Of a stretch of 32,721 nucleotides of DNA, positions 1-8,187 are shown piece after piece. The notes below the pieces were generated by a model. It had not been told where the DNA came from and made no database searches. It saw only the letters and a program-made list of their open reading frames with translations. The stretch covers positions 1 to 32,721 of the forward strand of contig NZ_CCAS010000045.1 of NCBI RefSeq assembly GCF_000612625.1. Reading direction: 5' to 3'. Position numbers and translations under genes: made by a program. The first letter of the stretch is position 1, and each line of letters opens with the position of its first letter. This DNA comes from Neobacillus jeddahensis (lineage in GTDB: Bacteria > Bacillota > Bacilli > Bacillales > Cytobacillaceae).

Positions 1-26
1 AAAAAAGGCACCCTTTAATAGGTGCC
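1..26 (-). terminator. Rho-independent terminator of gcvH
   Basis: On the minus strand a GGCACC/GGTGCC stem with an 8-nt loop is followed directly by a run of at least six T (plus-strand A at 1-6). It lies just past the gcvH stop codon, so it most likely ends the yusI-gcvH transcript. Confidence 0.85.
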
Positions 27-36
27 ACGACAATCG

Positions 37-420
37 TTAATTTTCTTTGGTCATTTCTTCATATTGTTCAGCGGTCATTAGATTGTCAATCTCAGCGGAA
101 TTAGATGGCTCAATCTCAATCATCCATGCTTTTTCATATGGAGATTCGTTTACAAATTCAGGGCTATCGCTTAAATCTTCATTCACAGCGACTACTTTTC
201 CACTTATTGGTGCATAAAGTTCAGAAACGGTCTTAACGGATTCCACGCTGCCAAATGGCTCATCGGCAGTTACTTCATCGCCCACTTCTGGAAGCTCGAC
301 AAATACAATATCCCCTAATTCATGTTGGGCAAAGTCAGTAATCCCAACGCGTACGTTTTCCCCTTCAACCTTTACCCATTCATGTTCTTCAGAATAACGT
401 AATTCTTTTGGTATACTCAT
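37..420 (-). CDS. gcvH: Glycine cleavage system H protein
   Basis: GcvH is the lipoyl carrier of the glycine cleavage system. It shuttles the aminomethyl group between the P, T and L proteins in the cytoplasm, and in Bacillus it also relays lipoate to other enzymes. The protein is 127 residues, normal for the family. The sequence ESVKTVSE carries the lipoylated lysine (about K63), and conserved [19 protein letters not shown] lies at about 26-44. The start was set at 420 because GGAGGG stands about 10 nt upstream; an in-frame ATG at 450 has no such site. The yusI-like gene lies 72 nt upstream and a terminator follows, so the two probably share a transcript as in B. subtilis. No glycine riboswitch is visible, and the P and T proteins are not in this window. 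Confidence 0.96.
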   Translation of the reverse strand: MSIPKELRYSEEHEWVKVEGENVRVGITDFAQHELGDIVFVELPEVGDEVTADEPFGSVESVKTVSELYAPISGKVVAVNEDLSDSPEFVNESPYEKAWMIEIEPSNSAEIDNLMTAEQYEEMTKEN

Positions 421-492
421 TAGCAAAAATCCCTCCATTGTCTTATTCATAATCTATCATCGAAATAAATCGATTACCATTTGTTAGTGGGA

Positions 493-849
493 CTATAGCC
501 ACATTTTCTCATATTCTTCTTCTTTAAAGCCAACAGTGACCTGCTTACCATCTGTTAAGATTGGTCTTTTGATCAACATCCCATCGGATGCCAGAATTTC
601 AAGTAACTCTTCTTCTGTTGCAGTCTTCATCATATCTTTGATTCCTAATTCACGATATTTCATTCCGCTTGTATTAAAAAATTTCTTTAATTCCAAACCA
701 CTTTTTTGATAAAATCCCTGCAATTCTTCCTTAGATGGAGGATTTTCGACAATATGTACTTCTTCATAGGATAGATGGTGGGCATCCAACCATTTCTTTG
801 CATTTCGACATGTACCGCATTTTGGATACCAGTAAAAAGTTAGAGACAT
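493..849 (-). CDS. yusI: ArsC/Spx-family thioredoxin-fold protein (YusI-like)
   Basis: The protein is 118 residues of the ArsC/Spx superfamily. It opens with YWYPKCGTCRNAKKW, giving a CxxC pair at C11 and C14, and contains the typical RPIL stretch (KRPILTDG) near residue 95. The family includes arsenate reductases and the RNA-polymerase-binding Spx regulators. YusI-type members have no firmly assigned reaction, and no arsenic genes lie nearby, so an arsenic role is not supported. The ATG at 849 is preceded by AGGTGGTG at a good distance; an in-frame GTG at 861 overlaps that site and is less likely. The position between fadE and gcvH matches yusI in B. subtilis, which is the reason for the symbol. 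Confidence 0.85.
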   Translation of the reverse strand: MSLTFYWYPKCGTCRNAKKWLDAHHLSYEEVHIVENPPSKEELQGFYQKSGLELKKFFNTSGMKYRELGIKDMMKTATEEELLEILASDGMLIKRPILTDGKQVTVGFKEEEYEKMWL

Positions 850-1021
850 TTGTTTCACCACCTGTTACTAAAGAAATCATTAACGTCATCACGTCAATAG
901 AATATTACCATAACAATTTTCAAAATCCTAACATGAGGCTTTAAAAGTTGTTCATAAGTAAAATTCGACTAATTTCGTAAAAACCCTTCCGTAGATCAGA
1001 AAATTATTTTGATAATTTACA

Positions 1022-1051
1022 TCTAATAAAGCCCCCTTCAAAGAAGGGAGC
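1022..1051 (-). terminator. Terminator of the fadNAE operon
   Basis: On the minus strand a stem GCTCCCTTC / GAAGGGGGC closes a short TTT loop and is followed by a T-rich stretch (TTTATTAGAT). It sits a few bases after the fadE stop codon, marking the likely end of the beta-oxidation operon. Confidence 0.75.
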
Positions 1052-1058
1052 CTCTAGT

Positions 1059-2840
1059 TTAGACAATAAAGCGTTCAGCTTCGATTAATACATCGGCGGC
1101 TTCCCGTTTTTTCGCAATGACATTGATTGGAGTATGACGTGTAAATTTACGGAGCGATGACAACATCATCCGCAGTGTATCGCCCTGCTCGATCGCTACT
1201 AACGATTCTTTTGCTGTTGCTTCCATTTCATTGAAGGCTTCTTGGCAGAAGATTTGCGTATAAAGAAGTTTTTGCTTACTCTTCTCTAATCCGTCCTTAG
1301 CAATTGCCTTTTCCGTACGAAGGACAACAGATTCCATTGCGTACACATTTGAGATAAGATCGGCAATGTTCGCTAATACTTCTTGCTCTCTTTCAAGGGC
1401 TTTACCATATTTTTGAGCAGCTAAACCTGCAGCAAGAAGGGCGATCTTTTTCGCATTTTTCACAAGATATTTTTCTTGGGCAAGTGGCTCATCACCTGGC
1501 TCTTCTGGCAGTAACATCATTAACTCTTCTTGAAGTGCCATTGCTTTCTGGAATAATGGAAGTTCCCCTTTCAGTGCCTTTTTCACAAGCGTACCAGGGA
1601 CAAGAAGGCGATTTATTTCATTTGTTCCTTCAAAAATACGTTGGATACGGGCATCACGGTAGGCCCTTTCAATTGGGTACTCTTGCATAAAGCCATAGCC
1701 GCCATGAATTTGCACACCTTCGTCCGTAACATAGGCTAATACTTCACTGGCAAAAAATTTATTTAATGAGCACTCAATTGCATATTCAGCAATCGAATTA
1801 GCCAGTAATTTAATATCCTTGGATTCTTCTGTAGAGAGCTTACCTTGGTTTTCTTCATACAAGCCGATAGTGCGGTAGACGGAGCTTTCAGCTGCGTATA
1901 TCTTGGCTGCCATCGTACCAAATTTTTCTTTCGTTAAGTTGAATTGGGAAATTGGCGTCTTGAACTGTTGACGACCATTTGCATATTTAACGGTTAACTC
2001 AAATGCCTTTTTCGAACCGCCGACACTGCCCACTCCTAATTTATAACGACCAATGTTTAAAATGTTAAAGGCAATCACATGACCTTTTCCGATTTCGCCA
2101 AGTAAATTTCCTATTGGCACGGCGACATCCTCTAAAATGAGTGTGCGAGTAGACGAGCTTTTGATTCCCATTTTCTTTTCTTCTGCACCAGTCGATACTC
2201 CTGGGAAGGTTTTTTCAACGATAAAGGCCGTAAACTTTTCTCCATCAATTTTCGCATAAACCACAAAGACATCTGCAAACCCAGCATTGGTAATCCATTG
2301 CTTTTCACCGTTAAGGATATAGTGTGTGCCTTCTGCATTCAATCTTGCAGTTGTTCTGGCACCGAGTGCATCTGATCCTGAGCCCGGCTCCGTTAACGCA
2401 TAAGCGGCTAGTTTTTCACCAGATGCCAGCAATGGAAGGTATCGATTTTTTTGTTCTTCATTTCCGAATAACACGATTGGCAGGGAACCGATCCCAACAT
2501 GTGCCCCGTGCGATAAAGAAAAACCACCAGATCCCGCCATTTTTTCAGTTATAAGGGATGATGTCACCTTATCTAAGCCCAAGCCTTCATATTCCTCAGG
2601 GACGTCAGCCGCTAAAAGTCCAAGCTCCCCAGCTTTCTTGAGTAGTTTCACAGTCCGATCAAATTCATGATTTTCCAAATATTCCACTTGGGGAACTACT
2701 TCGTTCTCAATAAATTCTTCTGTTGTTTTGGCAATCATTAAATGCTCATCGGTAAAGTCTTCTGGAGTAAAAACATCTTGATAGGCAATATCTTCGATTA
2801 AAAAGCTTCCGCCTTTAACAATCTTTTTTGTTTCAGTCAT
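1059..2840 (-). CDS. fadE: Acyl-CoA dehydrogenase FadE
   Basis: This 593-residue FAD enzyme carries out the first oxidation of the fatty-acid beta-oxidation cycle, acyl-CoA to trans-2-enoyl-CoA. It shows the long acyl-CoA dehydrogenase architecture: the N-terminal and middle domains include YALTEPGSGSDA and EKQWITNAGFADVF, then the C-terminal FAD domain includes QIHGGYGFMQEYPIERAYRD and IFEGTNEINR, which carries the conserved catalytic-type EGTNEI motif. A further ~170 residues after this are typical of the FadE/YusJ subgroup. AGGAGG lies 5 nt before the ATG at 2843 and 8 nt before the adjacent in-frame ATG at 2840; the latter was chosen. It is the last gene of the minus-strand fadN-fadA-fadE operon, 53 nt after fadA, and is expected to be controlled by FadR. 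Confidence 0.96.
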   Translation of the reverse strand: MTETKKIVKGGSFLIEDIAYQDVFTPEDFTDEHLMIAKTTEEFIENEVVPQVEYLENHEFDRTVKLLKKAGELGLLAADVPEEYEGLGLDKVTSSLITEKMAGSGGFSLSHGAHVGIGSLPIVLFGNEEQKNRYLPLLASGEKLAAYALTEPGSGSDALGARTTARLNAEGTHYILNGEKQWITNAGFADVFVVYAKIDGEKFTAFIVEKTFPGVSTGAEEKKMGIKSSSTRTLILEDVAVPIGNLLGEIGKGHVIAFNILNIGRYKLGVGSVGGSKKAFELTVKYANGRQQFKTPISQFNLTKEKFGTMAAKIYAAESSVYRTIGLYEENQGKLSTEESKDIKLLANSIAEYAIECSLNKFFASEVLAYVTDEGVQIHGGYGFMQEYPIERAYRDARIQRIFEGTNEINRLLVPGTLVKKALKGELPLFQKAMALQEELMMLLPEEPGDEPLAQEKYLVKNAKKIALLAAGLAAQKYGKALEREQEVLANIADLISNVYAMESVVLRTEKAIAKDGLEKSKQKLLYTQIFCQEAFNEMEATAKESLVAIEQGDTLRMMLSSLRKFTRHTPINVIAKKREAADVLIEAERFIV

Positions 2841-2893
2841 CATAAATTCCTCCTAATTGGCAGAGACTTTAAACAAAAGTCCCTTGATTGTTT

Positions 2894-4069
2894 TTACAGT
2901 AATTCAAATACCCCAGCGGCACCCATCCCTCCTCCGATACACATCGTGACAACGCCAAATTGTTCGTTGCGGCGTTTTAATTCGTGGATAAGTGAAAGCG
3001 TTAATTTTGCTCCGGTACATCCTAGCGGATGACCAAGGGCAATCGCTCCACCGTTCACGTTGACGATTTCTTCATTTAGACCAAGTTCACGAATAACTTG
3101 CAGTGATTGTGAGGCAAAGGCTTCGTTTAATTCAAATAAATTAATATCGGATAACTCTAGACCTGCAAGCTTAATGGCTTTCGGAATTGCTACAACAGGT
3201 CCAACCCCCATAATTTCAGGTGGGACGCCGCCTACAGCAAATGATCGGAATTTAGCTAATGGTTTGAGACCTAATGATTCTGCTTTTTCACGGTCCATTA
3301 CCATCACTGCAGCCGCCCCGTCACTTGTTTGCGAGGCATTACCGGCCGTTACCGAACCAGTTACTGAAAAAGCTGGGCGAAGCTTTGCCAAAGTTTCTAG
3401 ATTGGTATCAGGACGAACTCCCTCATCTTGAGTAAATTGAATTGTTTTTTCAACCAACTTATTATCATTTCCAACCGTACGAATGCTTACATCCACTGGG
3501 ACAATTTCATCAACAAATTTTCCTTCTGCAATCGCTTTAGCAGCACGCTGATGGCTTCTAACCGCAAAGGCATCCTGATCTTCACGAGAAATACCGTATT
3601 TTTGGGCGACCTGTTCAGCTGTATGCCCCATTCCCATGTAATATTGTGGTGCTGTTTCAGCTAGTTTGATATTCGGGCGCACGACATGACCCATCATCGG
3701 AATCAGGCTCATCGATTCTGCCCCACCTGCGATAGCTGTATCCGTATGTCCGAGCATAATCCCTTGCGCTGCATAGGCGATTGCTTGTAGCCCCGAAGAA
3801 CAGAACCGATTGACGGTGATAGCCGGGACTGTATAAGGTAGACCCGCTAATGCTCCGATATTTCGTGCCATGTTGTTCCCTTGTTCTGCTTCTGGCATGG
3901 CACAGCCAATAATTAAATCATCGATATTTCCTTCATAATTTCCGGCACGCTTTAAAGTTTCTTTGACAACCAATGCTCCTATGTCGTCAGGACGAACATG
4001 GGCAAGCGTTCCTTTCTTAGCCTTACCTACCGGGGTCCGCGCTCCGGCAACAATTACCGCTTCTCTCAT
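2894..4069 (-). CDS. fadA: Acetyl-CoA C-acyltransferase (3-ketoacyl-CoA thiolase) FadA
   Basis: FadA is the thiolase of beta-oxidation. It cleaves 3-ketoacyl-CoA with CoA to release acetyl-CoA and a shortened acyl-CoA. The 391-residue length is usual. The nucleophilic cysteine is C90 in [10 protein letters not shown]. The second active-site signatures, [16 protein letters not shown] and the C-terminal [10 protein letters not shown], are both intact. A GAGGG ribosome binding site precedes the ATG. The gene sits between fadN (92 nt away, separated by a palindromic element) and fadE. FadN and FadA homologues elsewhere form a multienzyme trifunctional complex, and the same is inferred here. Confidence 0.97.
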   Translation of the reverse strand: MREAVIVAGARTPVGKAKKGTLAHVRPDDIGALVVKETLKRAGNYEGNIDDLIIGCAMPEAEQGNNMARNIGALAGLPYTVPAITVNRFCSSGLQAIAYAAQGIMLGHTDTAIAGGAESMSLIPMMGHVVRPNIKLAETAPQYYMGMGHTAEQVAQKYGISREDQDAFAVRSHQRAAKAIAEGKFVDEIVPVDVSIRTVGNDNKLVEKTIQFTQDEGVRPDTNLETLAKLRPAFSVTGSVTAGNASQTSDGAAAVMVMDREKAESLGLKPLAKFRSFAVGGVPPEIMGVGPVVAIPKAIKLAGLELSDINLFELNEAFASQSLQVIRELGLNEEIVNVNGGAIALGHPLGCTGAKLTLSLIHELKRRNEQFGVVTMCIGGGMGAAGVFELL

Positions 4070-4102
4070 GCAAGTTCCCTCGCTTTCTATTAAATTATTA
4101 TT

Positions 4103-4156
4103 TGGGGTCAGGCCCCCGCCACGTTACTGCGTTAACGCATTGGGGGTCTGACCCCA
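4103..4156. repeat. REP-like palindromic element between fadN and fadA
   Basis: The element has outer arms TGGGGTCAGGCCCCC (4103-4117) and GGGGGTCTGACCCCA (4142-4156), which are inverted with one mismatch. The 24-nt centre contains the perfect 12-bp palindrome TGCGTTAACGCA. It fills most of the fadN-fadA gap and is much more GC-rich than its surroundings. The GGGGTC(A/T)GACCCC core looks like a dispersed REP-type element, but no second copy was seen in this window. A stem here could stabilise or process the operon mRNA. No T-run follows, so it is unlikely to be a full terminator. Confidence 0.7.
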
Positions 4157-4161
4157 GTTTG

Positions 4162-6549
4162 TTAGTTACGCAGCGGTTTACCCTTCACAAGCATGTGCTG
4201 CATGCGCTGCTGTGATTTCGGTTCGGCAATCAAGCCTAGGAAGGCTTCTCTTTCAAGATCTAATAAATATTGTTCATCTACTTCTGTCCCAAACGGAACC
4301 TTGCCACCGGCAATCACGTAAGCAACTTTTTTAGCAATTTTTAAATCATGCTCAGAAATAAAGCCTGACAAACGCATTGCTTCCGCGCCGAGTAATAGCG
4401 TTGCATACCCTGTTTCACCGACGACTGGAACCTTTCTGCGTACCTTTGGTTTATAGCCTGCTTCATGTAAAGCGAGCACCGCCTGTTTCGCATCATAGAT
4501 CAAATGATCACTGTTGAAACTGATCCCATCTGAAGAGTCTAAGAAATTATTTTCGCGTGCTTCATCCGCAGATGTAGACACCTTTGCTGTTGCGATCGTT
4601 TCGAACACTTTATTGGCGATCGTTTGCAAATCAAATGGAACGCCATTTGGCCGGTTTTCTAAATGCTTCATATAAAGCTCTTTGTTTCCGCCTCCGCCAG
4701 GTAGTAACCCGACCCCCACTTCAACAAGACCCATATAGGTTTCGGATGATGCTTGAATGTGCGCTGTAGGTAGGCAAACTTCTGCACCACCACCAAGTGT
4801 CATTCCAAATGGGGCAGCAACAACTGGTTTAGAGCTGTATTTTACTTTTAACAAGGCACTGTGCAGGTGACGGACGATCAGATCCAGCTCGTAGATATTA
4901 TCATCTTGCACTTCCATTAACATCATCGCCAGGTTGGCCCCGACACAGAAATTTTTCCCTTGATTGCCAATGACAAGGCCTTTATAATTCTTCTCGACTT
5001 CATCAACTGCATAATTAATCATTTGCACGATATCGAGACCAATCGCATTGTTTGGTGAATGGAATTCTAACAGTGCCACCCCGTCGCCTAAGTCAATTAA
5101 ACTGGCGCCACTGTTCTTTTTAATAACCCCTTTTTGTTTCTTAATTTTTTTCAGGTCGATAACCTTTGGATTGTATTCGACAAGTCGATATTGCCCGTTT
5201 TGATAGAAGAACTGCTCCCCATTCTCTTCTAAGTAAAAGGTTGAATGTCCCTTCTCAAGCATGTCAGTCACCCATTCTGGAACATCCATGCCCGCTTCTT
5301 TCATCTTTTGAACAGACCTTTCAACGCCAATTGCATCCCATGCTTCAAACGGGCCCATATCCCAGCCAAAGCCCCATTTCATCGCGCTGTCAATGGCGAC
5401 GATGTCGTCAGCAATTACTCCAAGTAACTCAGCGGAGTATACAAAGGATGCACTGAAGGTATTCCACAAAAACTTTCCTGCCTGGTCTTCAGTGTATACA
5501 AGCGCTTTCAATTTATTGGCTGTTCCTTTTTCTTGTTTCGCTAATTGAATGGAAGGTGTTGTTAATTTCTTTCGTGGTCCATACTCTAATGTTGTCGGAT
5601 CCAACTCCAGAATTTCTTTTCCTTTTTTCAAAAAGAACCCTTGCCCAGACTTACTTCCGAGCCAGCCCTTATCCACCATTGCTTTCAAGAAGGCAGGTAC
5701 TTCAAAAACTTCTTTCTCGCTGCCTTCCACCTGTTCGTACACATTACCGGCAACATGGTAGAAGGTATCTAACCCAACGACATCAAGTGTTCGGAAGGTT
5801 GCGCTCTTGGCCCTGCCAATCAGTGGTCCAGTGATAGAGTCAACTTCACCCACACTTAGGCCCGCTTTTAACATCTCTCGAACGGTCACGAGAAGGCCAT
5901 AGGTGCCGATACGGTTGGCAATAAAGTTGGGGGTGTCTTTAGCCTGAACCACACCTTTTCCCAGCACATCTTCACCAAAGGTCTTCATAAAGGAAAGAAC
6001 TTCTTGTGACGTATATTGTGTCGGAATCACTTCAAGTAATTTCAGATAACGAGGTGGATTAAAGAAGTGTGTTCCTAAGAAATGCTTTTTGAAATCATCG
6101 GATCTTCCTTCTACCATCGCCTCGACGGAGATTCCAGACGTATTAGAACTAATAATGCTGCCTGGTTTGCGATATTGGTCCACTTTTTCAAAAACCTGTT
6201 TCTTGACGTTAAGGTTTTCGACTACTACCTCAATTACCCAATCTACATCGTTCAGTTTGACAAGATCATCCTCAAGATTACCCGCTTCTATCAGGGCCAG
6301 ATTTTTCTTCGCTGTTAATGGTGCAGGCTTTTGCTTTAAAAGTTTTTGGATATTCGTTGCACTGATGCGATTTCGCACTTGTTTATCGGCTAATGTCAGT
6401 CCTTTAGCTTCCTCTTCTTTCGTTAATTCCCGTGGGACGATATCCAACAATAGGGTCGGAATACCGATATTTGCTAAGTGTGCAGCGATTCCTGAGCCCA
6501 TTACTCCTGATCCAAGGACAGCTACTTTTTTTATCAATTGGTTCAACAT
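4162..6549 (-). CDS. fadN: 3-hydroxyacyl-CoA dehydrogenase / enoyl-CoA hydratase FadN
   Basis: FadN is a 795-residue bifunctional beta-oxidation enzyme. The N-terminal part is the NAD-dependent 3-hydroxyacyl-CoA dehydrogenase, with GSGVMGSGIAAHLAN as the Rossmann nucleotide site and THFFNPPRYLKLLEVIPT as the family signature. The C-terminal third is a crotonase-fold hydratase, with GKNFCVGANLAMM forming the oxyanion hole and GMTLGGGAEVCLP plus MGLVEVGVGLLPGGGG. This domain order is reversed relative to E. coli FadB and typical of Bacillus FadN. The ATG at 6549 has AAGGGGGAG just upstream; the longer in-frame start at 6582 would begin inside the FadR operator and was rejected. First gene of fadN-fadA-fadE, with promoter and operator upstream. 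Confidence 0.96.
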   Translation of the reverse strand: MLNQLIKKVAVLGSGVMGSGIAAHLANIGIPTLLLDIVPRELTKEEEAKGLTLADKQVRNRISATNIQKLLKQKPAPLTAKKNLALIEAGNLEDDLVKLNDVDWVIEVVVENLNVKKQVFEKVDQYRKPGSIISSNTSGISVEAMVEGRSDDFKKHFLGTHFFNPPRYLKLLEVIPTQYTSQEVLSFMKTFGEDVLGKGVVQAKDTPNFIANRIGTYGLLVTVREMLKAGLSVGEVDSITGPLIGRAKSATFRTLDVVGLDTFYHVAGNVYEQVEGSEKEVFEVPAFLKAMVDKGWLGSKSGQGFFLKKGKEILELDPTTLEYGPRKKLTTPSIQLAKQEKGTANKLKALVYTEDQAGKFLWNTFSASFVYSAELLGVIADDIVAIDSAMKWGFGWDMGPFEAWDAIGVERSVQKMKEAGMDVPEWVTDMLEKGHSTFYLEENGEQFFYQNGQYRLVEYNPKVIDLKKIKKQKGVIKKNSGASLIDLGDGVALLEFHSPNNAIGLDIVQMINYAVDEVEKNYKGLVIGNQGKNFCVGANLAMMLMEVQDDNIYELDLIVRHLHSALLKVKYSSKPVVAAPFGMTLGGGAEVCLPTAHIQASSETYMGLVEVGVGLLPGGGGNKELYMKHLENRPNGVPFDLQTIANKVFETIATAKVSTSADEARENNFLDSSDGISFNSDHLIYDAKQAVLALHEAGYKPKVRRKVPVVGETGYATLLLGAEAMRLSGFISEHDLKIAKKVAYVIAGGKVPFGTEVDEQYLLDLEREAFLGLIAEPKSQQRMQHMLVKGKPLRN

Positions 6550-6567
6550 TGTCTCCCCCTTCAAATT

Positions 6568-6585
6568 TGAATGAATACTCATTCA
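6568..6585 (-). promoter_or_regulatory. FadR operator
   Basis: TGAATGAATACTCATTCA is a perfect match to the palindromic Bacillus FadR consensus TGAATGAATANTCATTCA. It lies between the predicted start of transcription and the fadN start codon, so bound FadR would block the operon until long-chain acyl-CoA releases it. A partial half site (AATGAATGAG, 6614-6623) lies further upstream. Confidence 0.93.
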
Positions 6586-6638
6586 TTTTTTCAGCAAAAA
6601 ATTTTCATTTATTAATGAATGAGTTCTTGTTACTAATT

Positions 6639-6667
6639 ACTATAAAATATTTAGAAAATTTGTGCAA
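6639..6667 (-). promoter_or_regulatory. Sigma-A promoter of fadNAE
   Basis: On the minus strand TTGCAC (6667-6662) and TATAGT (6644-6639) are separated by exactly 17 bp. The predicted transcription start near 6632 lies upstream of the FadR operator. Confidence 0.75.
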
Positions 6668-6759
6668 TCAATAAACGCGGAATTTTAAAATTTTTTTGAA
6701 CATTTTTTTAGCTTCATATTTTCCTGCGTCTGGGTAAGCTAATAATTGAGGTGATAACG

Positions 6760-6891
6760 ATGGCAAAAATGAAAAGGAACCCTTCTAACGCCGGCGTAAG
6801 TGCTGCCAGTGTGAAGGGAAATGCTGGGCCTGGAGACGAACGGGCTCATGTCGATAAGAAGAACAGCCAGAATAATCAATACAAACGATGA
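6760..6891 (+). CDS. yuzL: YuzL family small basic protein
   Basis: A 43-residue reading frame beginning MAKMKRNPSNAGVSAASVKG and ending NNQYKR. It is preceded by GAGGTGAT at a good distance from the ATG. Its sequence and its position just upstream of fadN, on the opposite strand, match the YuzL family of bacilli. It is strongly basic, rich in Asn, Gly and Lys, and has no membrane segment. Function is unknown. The small, hydrophilic, SASP-like composition and the coat genes 35 nt downstream suggest a spore-associated role, which is an inference. Confidence 0.85.
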   Translation: MAKMKRNPSNAGVSAASVKGNAGPGDERAHVDKKNSQNNQYKR

Positions 6892-6926
6892 AGTAAAAAG
6901 ATAACAATGTAATAGGAGGGTACACT

Positions 6927-7220
6927 ATGCAGCAGCAAAATTTGAATATGCCAAACATGAACATGCAAAACCAACAAATGCGAATGCAGCAACCGCCAGG
7001 AGTGGTCTCCACAAAGGATTCCCTTTATTTAACGGATATGATGTCATGGAATTTACTTTCCGCGAAGAAGGCTCACTTTTTTGCCCAGCAATGTCAGGAT
7101 CCTGAGCTAAAAGCGGAAGCAGAAAAATGCGGTCAGATGCATCAGCGTCATTACCAACAGCTCCTCGGTCACTTAGGAGAGCATGCAAATCAGCAGCAGC
7201 CACTGAATAATTTGCAATAA
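6927..7220 (+). CDS. Spore coat protein, CotF/YusN type
   Basis: A 97-residue protein with a low-complexity Gln/Asn/Met-rich head (about 1-24), then a helical region containing STKDSLYLTDMMSWNLLSAK and a His/Gln-rich region with MHQRHYQQLLGHL. This is the four-helix, ferritin-like arrangement seen in short CotF-domain coat proteins such as B. subtilis YusN. TAGGAGGG precedes the ATG. It lies 35 nt after yuzL and 80 nt before another coat gene, so the three are likely transcribed together during sporulation. No sporulation sigma-factor promoter could be assigned with confidence. The family call is firm; the exact orthologue (yusN) is likely but not certain. Confidence 0.82.
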   Translation: MQQQNLNMPNMNMQNQQMRMQQPPGVVSTKDSLYLTDMMSWNLLSAKKAHFFAQQCQDPELKAEAEKCGQMHQRHYQQLLGHLGEHANQQQPLNNLQ

Positions 7221-7300
7221 GCATTCGTGCCGGGCCCATAGTTTCAGAAATATTCTGCGAGTGGAGCTAAAGCCGGACAAAATAAGGAGGTAAGTTGTCG

Positions 7301-7657
7301 ATGAATCAAAATCAACAAATGAATCAAAATCAACAGAAGATTAAAAACCCGGAAACACAGGTTCCTAAAACACCACAAATGAACGAGCGTGATTTCATTA
7401 ATGATTTGCTGACAACAGAGAAATATATGACAACGGCTTATACTATGGCACTACATGAGGCCAGTCATCAGGGATTATACCAAGACATCATGCAAGTTTT
7501 CACGGAAACACAAGAATGCCAGCGTAATCTTTACGACTTGATGTTTCGGAAGGGCTGGTATGCAGTCGAAGCCGCCGACCAGCAGAAGCTCCAGCAATCG
7601 TATCAGCAATTCCAAGGTTATACAAACCAGCTGCCAAGCAGTGGGACAATGCAATAA
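7301..7657 (+). CDS. Spore coat protein, CotF domain
   Basis: A 118-residue protein with a Gln/Asn-rich head followed by a CotF-type helical bundle: NERDFINDLLTTEKYMTTAY, then ETQECQRNLYDLMFRKGWY, and a Gln-rich tail. The start was placed at the ATG at 7301 because AAGGAGGT (7284-7291) is 9 nt upstream; a TTG at 7295 is too close. The first 12 codons are two tandem copies of an 18-bp unit (7301-7318 and 7319-7336) encoding MNQNQQ twice, so the head length could vary by slippage. It is probably a coat structural component and is part of the yuzL-coat cluster. Confidence 0.85.
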   Translation: MNQNQQMNQNQQKIKNPETQVPKTPQMNERDFINDLLTTEKYMTTAYTMALHEASHQGLYQDIMQVFTETQECQRNLYDLMFRKGWYAVEAADQQKLQQSYQQFQGYTNQLPSSGTMQ

Positions 7658-7669
7658 TAAGTAGCAAGA

Positions 7670-7907
7670 AAAGCACAAGGCGCCCGCCTATCGGCGACCA
7701 GCACAAGACGAGCCGGCGGGAAGGTGTTCTTTCACCTTCTGGCTTGTGACCTCGAGCCAATGGCTTCTTGAGCTGGACCATTCTCAAAAATTTATACTTA
7801 TCTTTTAAAGAAAACTCACCGACTGGCGAGCCACTAAGGGCGAAGACAGAGTCGTAGTTGCACTTATGCCTGATTGGAAAGTTATACTTTCCTATCGGCC
7901 AAGAAAG
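7670..7907. other. Structured GC-rich intergenic element, no gene seen
   Basis: This stretch between the coat genes and the downstream terminator is GC-rich in its first half and full of complementary segments. GAAGGTG/CACCTTC (7720-7740 region) is nested inside GAGCC/GGCT, followed by CGAGCCAATGGCTTC. The words CCTATCGGC and TTATACTT each occur twice, near the start or middle and near the end. Open frames here are not protein-like. It resembles dispersed, fold-forming intergenic cassettes seen in Bacillaceae, but the family was not identified and no second copy is present in this window. Confidence 0.4.
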
Positions 7908-7950
7908 AAGGCCCCCTCTGGTGAAGGCAAGTTTCCAGAGAGGGCCTTTT
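7908..7950 (+). terminator. Strong Rho-independent terminator
   Basis: AAGGCCCCCTCTGG (7908-7921) pairs with CCAGAGAGGGCCTT (7935-7948) with one mismatch and a 13-nt loop, and TTTT follows on the plus strand. It ends transcription from the coat-gene cluster and the structured element. Confidence 0.85.
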
Positions 7951-8016
7951 ATAGGATATTAAGATACTTTATGATAATAATACATATTCCATGTTGTATT
8001 ACTAACATTCCGTTAT

Positions 8017-8041
8017 ATGTACCAACAATGAATATTGGTAT
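8017..8041. promoter_or_regulatory. Inverted repeat upstream of the GH4 gene
   Basis: TACCAA and TTGGTA form an imperfect dyad (about 8018-8040) in the AT-rich leader 150 bp before the 6-phospho-beta-glucosidase gene. It may be an operator. No convincing -35/-10 pair or CcpA cre site was found nearby, so this is tentative. Nothing else was recognised in 7951-8187. Confidence 0.25.
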
Positions 8042-8187
8042 CATTACAAGCGAAATAATCAAATATAAATGTATAGATAATAGATTATTTGTATGAAACA
8101 TTCCGATTATACACAATTAGATTTTTACTTTTTTTGAGATGAGAGTAAAGTGCAACCATCTTAAGAGGTAAAGGAGTTTTTGACATT

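Noticed and set aside
6089..6574. 161-residue plus-strand open frame
   Set aside because: It is antisense to the N-terminal half of fadN, has low-complexity Ser/Thr/Ile composition and no ribosome binding site. It is a shadow of the real gene.
7500..7787. Minus-strand open frame across the coat gene end and the structured element
   Set aside because: No ribosome binding site, no family resemblance, and it overlaps a convincing coat gene on the plus strand.
7866..8096. 76-residue plus-strand open frame
   Set aside because: It runs straight through the strong terminator at 7908-7950 and has no ribosome binding site.
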